From Gambelia wislizenii (taxonomy: Eukaryota; Chordata; Lepidosauria; Squamata; Crotaphytidae), in NCBI GenBank assembly GCA_030847615.1, contig JAUMIR010000005.1:244566645-244630644 (forward strand): a DNA stretch of 64,000 nucleotides. Direction: 5' to 3'. Positions 25,001 to 31,000 of the stretch are shown one piece after another; within the stretch, counting starts at the first letter, position 1, and the number at the start of each line of letters is the position of its first letter. Both the position numbers and the translations under genes were made by a program. Under the pieces are notes generated by a model. That model was given only the letters and a program-made list of their open reading frames with translations. It made no database searches and was not told where the DNA came from.

Positions 25001-28000
25001 TAAATCTGACAGTTTTTATTTGTTGCACACCTTCCGTGCCTTCAGACTTCATATAACACCAAAGTTACATTCCATAATGGTTCTACTGTGTACTCCACAT
25101 TTTTAGATTGCAGTTAAAAAAAATAAGGATGGGTTGTACACAGCTAAAAACTTGGTTTACCAGTTTGTTTCTGTAAGGTATGCACAGTTAAGACGTGCAT
25201 TCATTGTGTTCATTGTTAGCTAACTAGTGGGGGGAAATGTTTTTAAAAGATGGGATATAAATATGTAAATAAATAAATAATTGTTTATTACCCTGCAGGG
25301 TAGAAGCAGGTACACACTGAAAACCCCACTGTGTACTTATAACCTTCTCTGAATGTTCCTCCTGTCCTTAATAATAGAGAACCTATGAGGGCTTTCTCTT
25401 TTTGTTATGTGCATATTTCTTGGTTGTTTTTTTCACCTGTAATGTTGATCCCACTGATTTTTACTCTTGCTAGTTTGACCCTGATTTTATCGCTAAAAGA
25501 TTCCTACATAGCTCTAGTGTTTTATCACCATTAGTCTCCTCTGGGATGAGGTAACACGGTGTCCATATTGCCATTCTAATTATTTGCTCTCCCAAACCTT
25601 CCCTTTACAGGAAATTTGTCTGCCCAGAGTGCACCTTCAGTTTTGCCCCAACAGCAGACCCTCCATCCTCCTGGCAGTGTGCCAGAGACAGGACAGAACC
25701 ATCTATTACAGCCCCTGAAACCATCTCCTTCTAGTGAGAACCTCTACTCTGCCTTTACTAGTGATGGTGCCATTTCCATACCAAGCCTTTCTGCGCCAGG
25801 CCAAGGTAAATATTGTGGACTAGCATTCACTGAGAGTTGAGGTGTGATATTCATAGCTGTGCTACATTTTAAACTTCTTCATATGATGAATCTGGACAGG
25901 CCTGGAACACTTCAGCAAGTAAAATTAAGGATATGACAGTGAAGATTCCAGTTTTCCCTATATTCTTCCATAAGGAGATGATGGAAGGTGAAACTTTAAG
26001 CAGCTGTTGCAAGACTATGCTTATCCTAGAGATATTTTGGGCATGTCCATGTTAAAAGCTTATGGTCTCTTGATGATTCTCTTCTTTATATTAGAAGCCT
26101 TCTTGTTTACACACATTGGACCCTTAGAACTGATTATTTTCTAAACTTACTTAGTATTTATCTTTGAATTCAGAAATGGGTAAGAGTTGCAGTGTGTGAA
26201 TTTGTGTGTGTGTGTGGAGATGGCTAAATAAATATAGACTATGAAAACAGATACCACTAATCCTTCCCAGCAGCCTTGTTAGAGAGAAAGGAGTCTCTGG
26301 ACATTTCTCTTTTGACCATTTGAGCCGTACTAACCTGAACCATTCATGTCTTTCAATTAGTACTATCTCAGTGTGTGCCTTTCATATGATTTATATTGCT
26401 TGTGGCATGCAGCCTTCTTTCTGCTGGATTAACTATTCAAGGATAGCCATATGAGATTATATTTGTGGGGGTGGGGGCAGAGCGCCTTATGTCTTGCATA
26501 TGCTCCTCTGCTGGTTGAGGCTCTTTCTCTTGTGTCTTGTTAGTGCATTTCACCACTCCAGTCTAGAGTTTTCTAACATCTTGTAGTTGTGTTCTGTCTC
26601 TTCTCTTCTTGTTTTTTCCCCCTTTTTGTTTTTGTTTTATCACAGGCTGTGTGAAGTTTAACTGTGCATCTGAGCGGGTGACATTCAAGCCTGGTGGCAG
26701 GAGGACCCGATTTCTGAGTACGCCCTGCTTGGCTCTTTGTGTGTAACACCTTTACTCCTTCCTCGTCTTTTTGTTTTCTGCTACTTGGATCTGTTCTCAC
26801 ATGCCGTCCATTCACATCTGCCTTCTTGTATCTCTCCCACTCCAGGGCTTGGCTGAGTTGCTCTTAAGTACTGTATTATCTTGCAGAAAGTATCCTACTG
26901 AAATTGTTATTTGGTTGCTCAGCCAAAAGAGTGTGGTGGCAGCAGTGCACTTCATACTTTAAATAGAGCTACAGGTATCAAGGAGACATTTTTGTGACTC
27001 CCTGCCTTAGGTATATAGGCTTCCCTGTGGGCAGTAGAATAGCAGAGCCAGGAAACAGAGGTTGTGAAGACCCTGCCTACAGATGTTTGGTCCCTTCCTA
27101 TTGGTTCACTTAGAGACTGTGCTGCAGACCATGTGGCCAAATCACACAGCTCTGAAAGGCTGATCATGGTTAGGTTGAGTTCAACTGTGTGTGTGGTGTG
27201 ATATTCCCACTACTTCATATGAACACAACAACAATTTAGCAAGGTTGAGGAGCACATGTGCTGTAACAGTAGCACTCATCTCTTTTTTCACAGATGCACT
27301 TTAAATCAGAATGACATTCAGCCCAGAAAGGGATATGGCTAATGCCTATAAGGACCTTGTGCATTGTACCATATTTGTTAACCTTAAGGCAGAAAATGGG
27401 CAGCTTTGCTTTTGTGTTCTTTCCACATTTCATTTACTAGTCTCCCCCGCCACCCTGCCCCCATGACTAAAATAAAAACCCATGAAGGAGTTATTTATGT
27501 TCATTCATGAGCTGCATAAATGTGAGCAGTTTAGCATAAAGAGCAGATGTTCCATGTTGTAGTGTTTGTCACAGGAGTGACTTGTGGGAGCATATTCATG
27601 AATTAGGAGATAGTTTTGATAGTGTGGCCCTTTTCCATTTCTGTCATTTGGAAGGGAGATGTCATCCCATAATAATTGGAATTAAGATCTTTACAGCATA
27701 ACTATTTTTTATGCAGCATTTCATGTGCTGCTTGGCATACCATTCATTTAGCATAGGTTCAGCTTGCTGGAGCCATGTCTCATGCTTCTGACATGAAGAG
27801 TTTAAACAACTATTACACACTTCAACATTCAGACCTAATAAACAGATTAAAATGTTTGGGATCTAAAAATGTGAATTGGGTTCTAAAAGTAGCTGCTGTT
27901 CTACACCCCGTTGATAGGATCTGTGTGCAAACTCCATATTAAATTAGGCAGGATAATGAAATGTGGGGGAAAGGATAGTGGGTTTTTTTTATGTTTATGT

Positions 28001-31000
28001 GACAAATTTCAAGTAGTCTCCTGCACTGAGTACAATCATTTTTCCTGTATGTGATTCCAGATTTTATTCCTCCTCCCAGGCTTGCAATATAAGCATGGTC
28101 CTCCACATACCTTGATGATGAAGGCATGTGTCCATGTATACTGAGCAGCAGCCCAGCCAGACCAGGGATATTTCTGTGTTTGTAGCCAGTGAGCAAAGAA
28201 GCAATTTCTCTGAGAGACTTCTGCATGGCAGCTACAGTGGGAATCATGAGATGATCACATTTGATTTCAGGGAGTTGTTTTTTTTTTTTTAAAAAAATAG
28301 TAGCTGAACTTTGCATCACTTATGACTTCACTGCACTTATTTTTCAGTTGCTGGAAGCAAGTGTAGTACTGTTACATAGCATATGTTTACTGTTTTATTG
28401 CTTTTTAATGCAGGGTTTCTCAACCAGGGTTCCCTGGAAGCCTAGGGTTCCATAAGAGGTTTCTAGGGTTCCACGAGCTATTGAGATTGAAAAAAATATG
28501 TTTTTTTGAGCTGTAGATATAACAATTTTTTGGCAGGGGTTCCCTGAGACCTGAAATCTGTTTCAAGGGTTTCACCAGGGTAAAAAGGTTGAGAAAGGCT
28601 GCGTTAGTGTTTTAAACATATTATGACTATCGTCTATATGGATCTACAAAACAAAGAAAAAGCAGTCAAAATTCCATTCAAACTGTAATCTGAAGACTGT
28701 ACAACAACTCTCCATCTCAGGCTTCTTAATAACAATGTCTGTTGGTAGGTAGTTCAAGTTGCAGGGAGAATATTTTGAAGATAATAGTGAAACAGCCAGG
28801 GCCAAGACAATACTAAATTAGCTGCTAGAAAAAACTAAATTACAATAAAAGATAAATCAAGAGAGAACAAGTAAGCCTTAGTCAGGATCTTAAAGGACTT
28901 TCAGTGGGTGGCAAGGATATGACTAATTCACACTGTGCATTTGCTTTACTTTTAAAATTTGGCTCTTCATGATACAATGAGAAGTTACCTTTATGAATGA
29001 AGAGCCATGAGGAGGAAGACATAAAATGGTATTTGGGAGCCTGGTAGTACTGGCAAATGCAGTGGGATAAATCCCATAGTCTTTCTGTGTCAAATTAGAG
29101 CTCTTGAAAATAACAAGACTTGTAGTCCCATCTATTTTAGTGGGGCTCCTCAACTGTTGGATTTACACTAGTGCCATCCACTTTGGCCATCAGTTTATTG
29201 CAGCTGTCCTATGAAAGTAGACAATACTAATGAAAAGCACAGTTTGGCTTGATGCTCAATTTGTTTATAGGTGGGTGTTTTTTTTTTTTTTAAATTTATC
29301 TCAAGCTTTGACCTGTCCTTTTATCATAAATTCTGAAATGGAGAAGGGAAAGGTCCCTGTTAGAAGTTAGGAGGCTGGGTAGAGGACTAGATGATTTGTC
29401 TGTATAGTTGGAGAAAAAGTGGAAGAGTTTCAACAGGTATATACCTACCTCTGGTGGCATTGACATTCCAGGAAATAGGGTGGTGCTCTGAAAGATATCA
29501 TCCCTCAACCATTGTAATATAAACTGTGAATATATCTCATGATACCAAAATAACCTTTGGGGTTTTTTTTGCCCCTCACATTCCTTTTGTAATTAAAAAT
29601 AGAAGTCAGATCAGTAGGGGGAAAATAAGTATTTAATCTAGTGTTCAGGTTTGCATTGACTTTCAATCCCAGTTGCATTGATAATTTTGTTGTTGTAAAC
29701 AGAAAGAAAATTGGAAATGCCTGAGAGACCTAACCCAAACTAGTTCATCTGCGTATTCAAAAAAATCCAACACCCCCCACACATTTAAATAACAGCACTA
29801 CAGTTCTAGTCTGTGGACATTTTAGAGATGTTGAATAGAAGCTGTAGGAATTGTGCAGCTAAATGTGATTATTAATGCACTTCCACTAGTTAAATGCCAC
29901 CATTGTGTGTTTTGCGCTGTGGAAGTCCTCTTGAAAGAGTCAAAAGCAGTGTCACCAAGGGACAGTGTGTTGTATTCTCCTCTCTTTCTCACCAGCTTTT
30001 TGTGTTGCTTGACACTAAATGTTTCTCACTGTTTAACAAATTGCTTTCTCTTTGTGCTTCAGGGAAGATGGTGAAAAAAGTCTGCCCTTGCAACCAGCTC
30101 TGTAGTAATTATTGCATTTTGGTTACTTCTGAACTCTGACTGCCAGGCTGCTATGTTTGAGTTTTCTTCTGATCCTTGAAGTTTAACCTCCCTGAATCTG
30201 TCTTAAGCACAGCATCTGTCTTTTGTGTGTGTGTCCACTCTTTCTAATTTGTTTTTCTGGACTAACTGGCAAGAGGCCTGGCCACCTCATGACTACTGTT
30301 CCTCACTGGAAAGGTTTACTTTGGCCACCATTCACACTGTGTACTCCTTGCTTATGAACAATGATGCTGAAGGGTGTATACATTAGCACCAGGTGATTGC
30401 AGCATCTTTGATTGGAAGGCGAAGTTTCTCCTCATGCAGGGGCTTTGCTTGTACTGACCATGTTGAAAGGGGCATAATTGAAGCACTGGTCCAGTGGCAG
30501 AGAGCCTCCGTAGCTTATAGCAGAGCAACAAGCACCTCAGTGCCCTCACAATGTTTCAGCAGTGTGAGAGGGGAAAAGTCATCCACGTGGAGACAAAAAT
30601 AAATGGAATGAAATGAATTTGCAGAGTGAAGAGGGGTCGGGTGCTCAAGAAATTCAACACACTGATATAGTCTGCAGGCTGAGGGAGGAGCCTCTGCTTT
30701 TGTTCAGTGCTATGAAGAGCCAAAATAAGATTCTGTAATGTTTGCTGTGACTGAGCAAGATTGGAGGGAGGTTATTTTCCATTGTCACTGATAAAAGTGC
30801 TTGTCAGACTCTTCTTGATGGCTGGTTCAATAGCTTGAATGTCTGAGAATTGGCTTCTTAACAGACCAGAGGTAGAAGCTTTTTTGTAAGCTTATATTTA
30901 ATATTACCGTCCTCCTTAGCTTATTAGCATAAAGAGATCATGAGAAAATATGGTGTATTATGAACACCTAGCAAAAGAAAGTCAAATATTAAAAGTGTGA

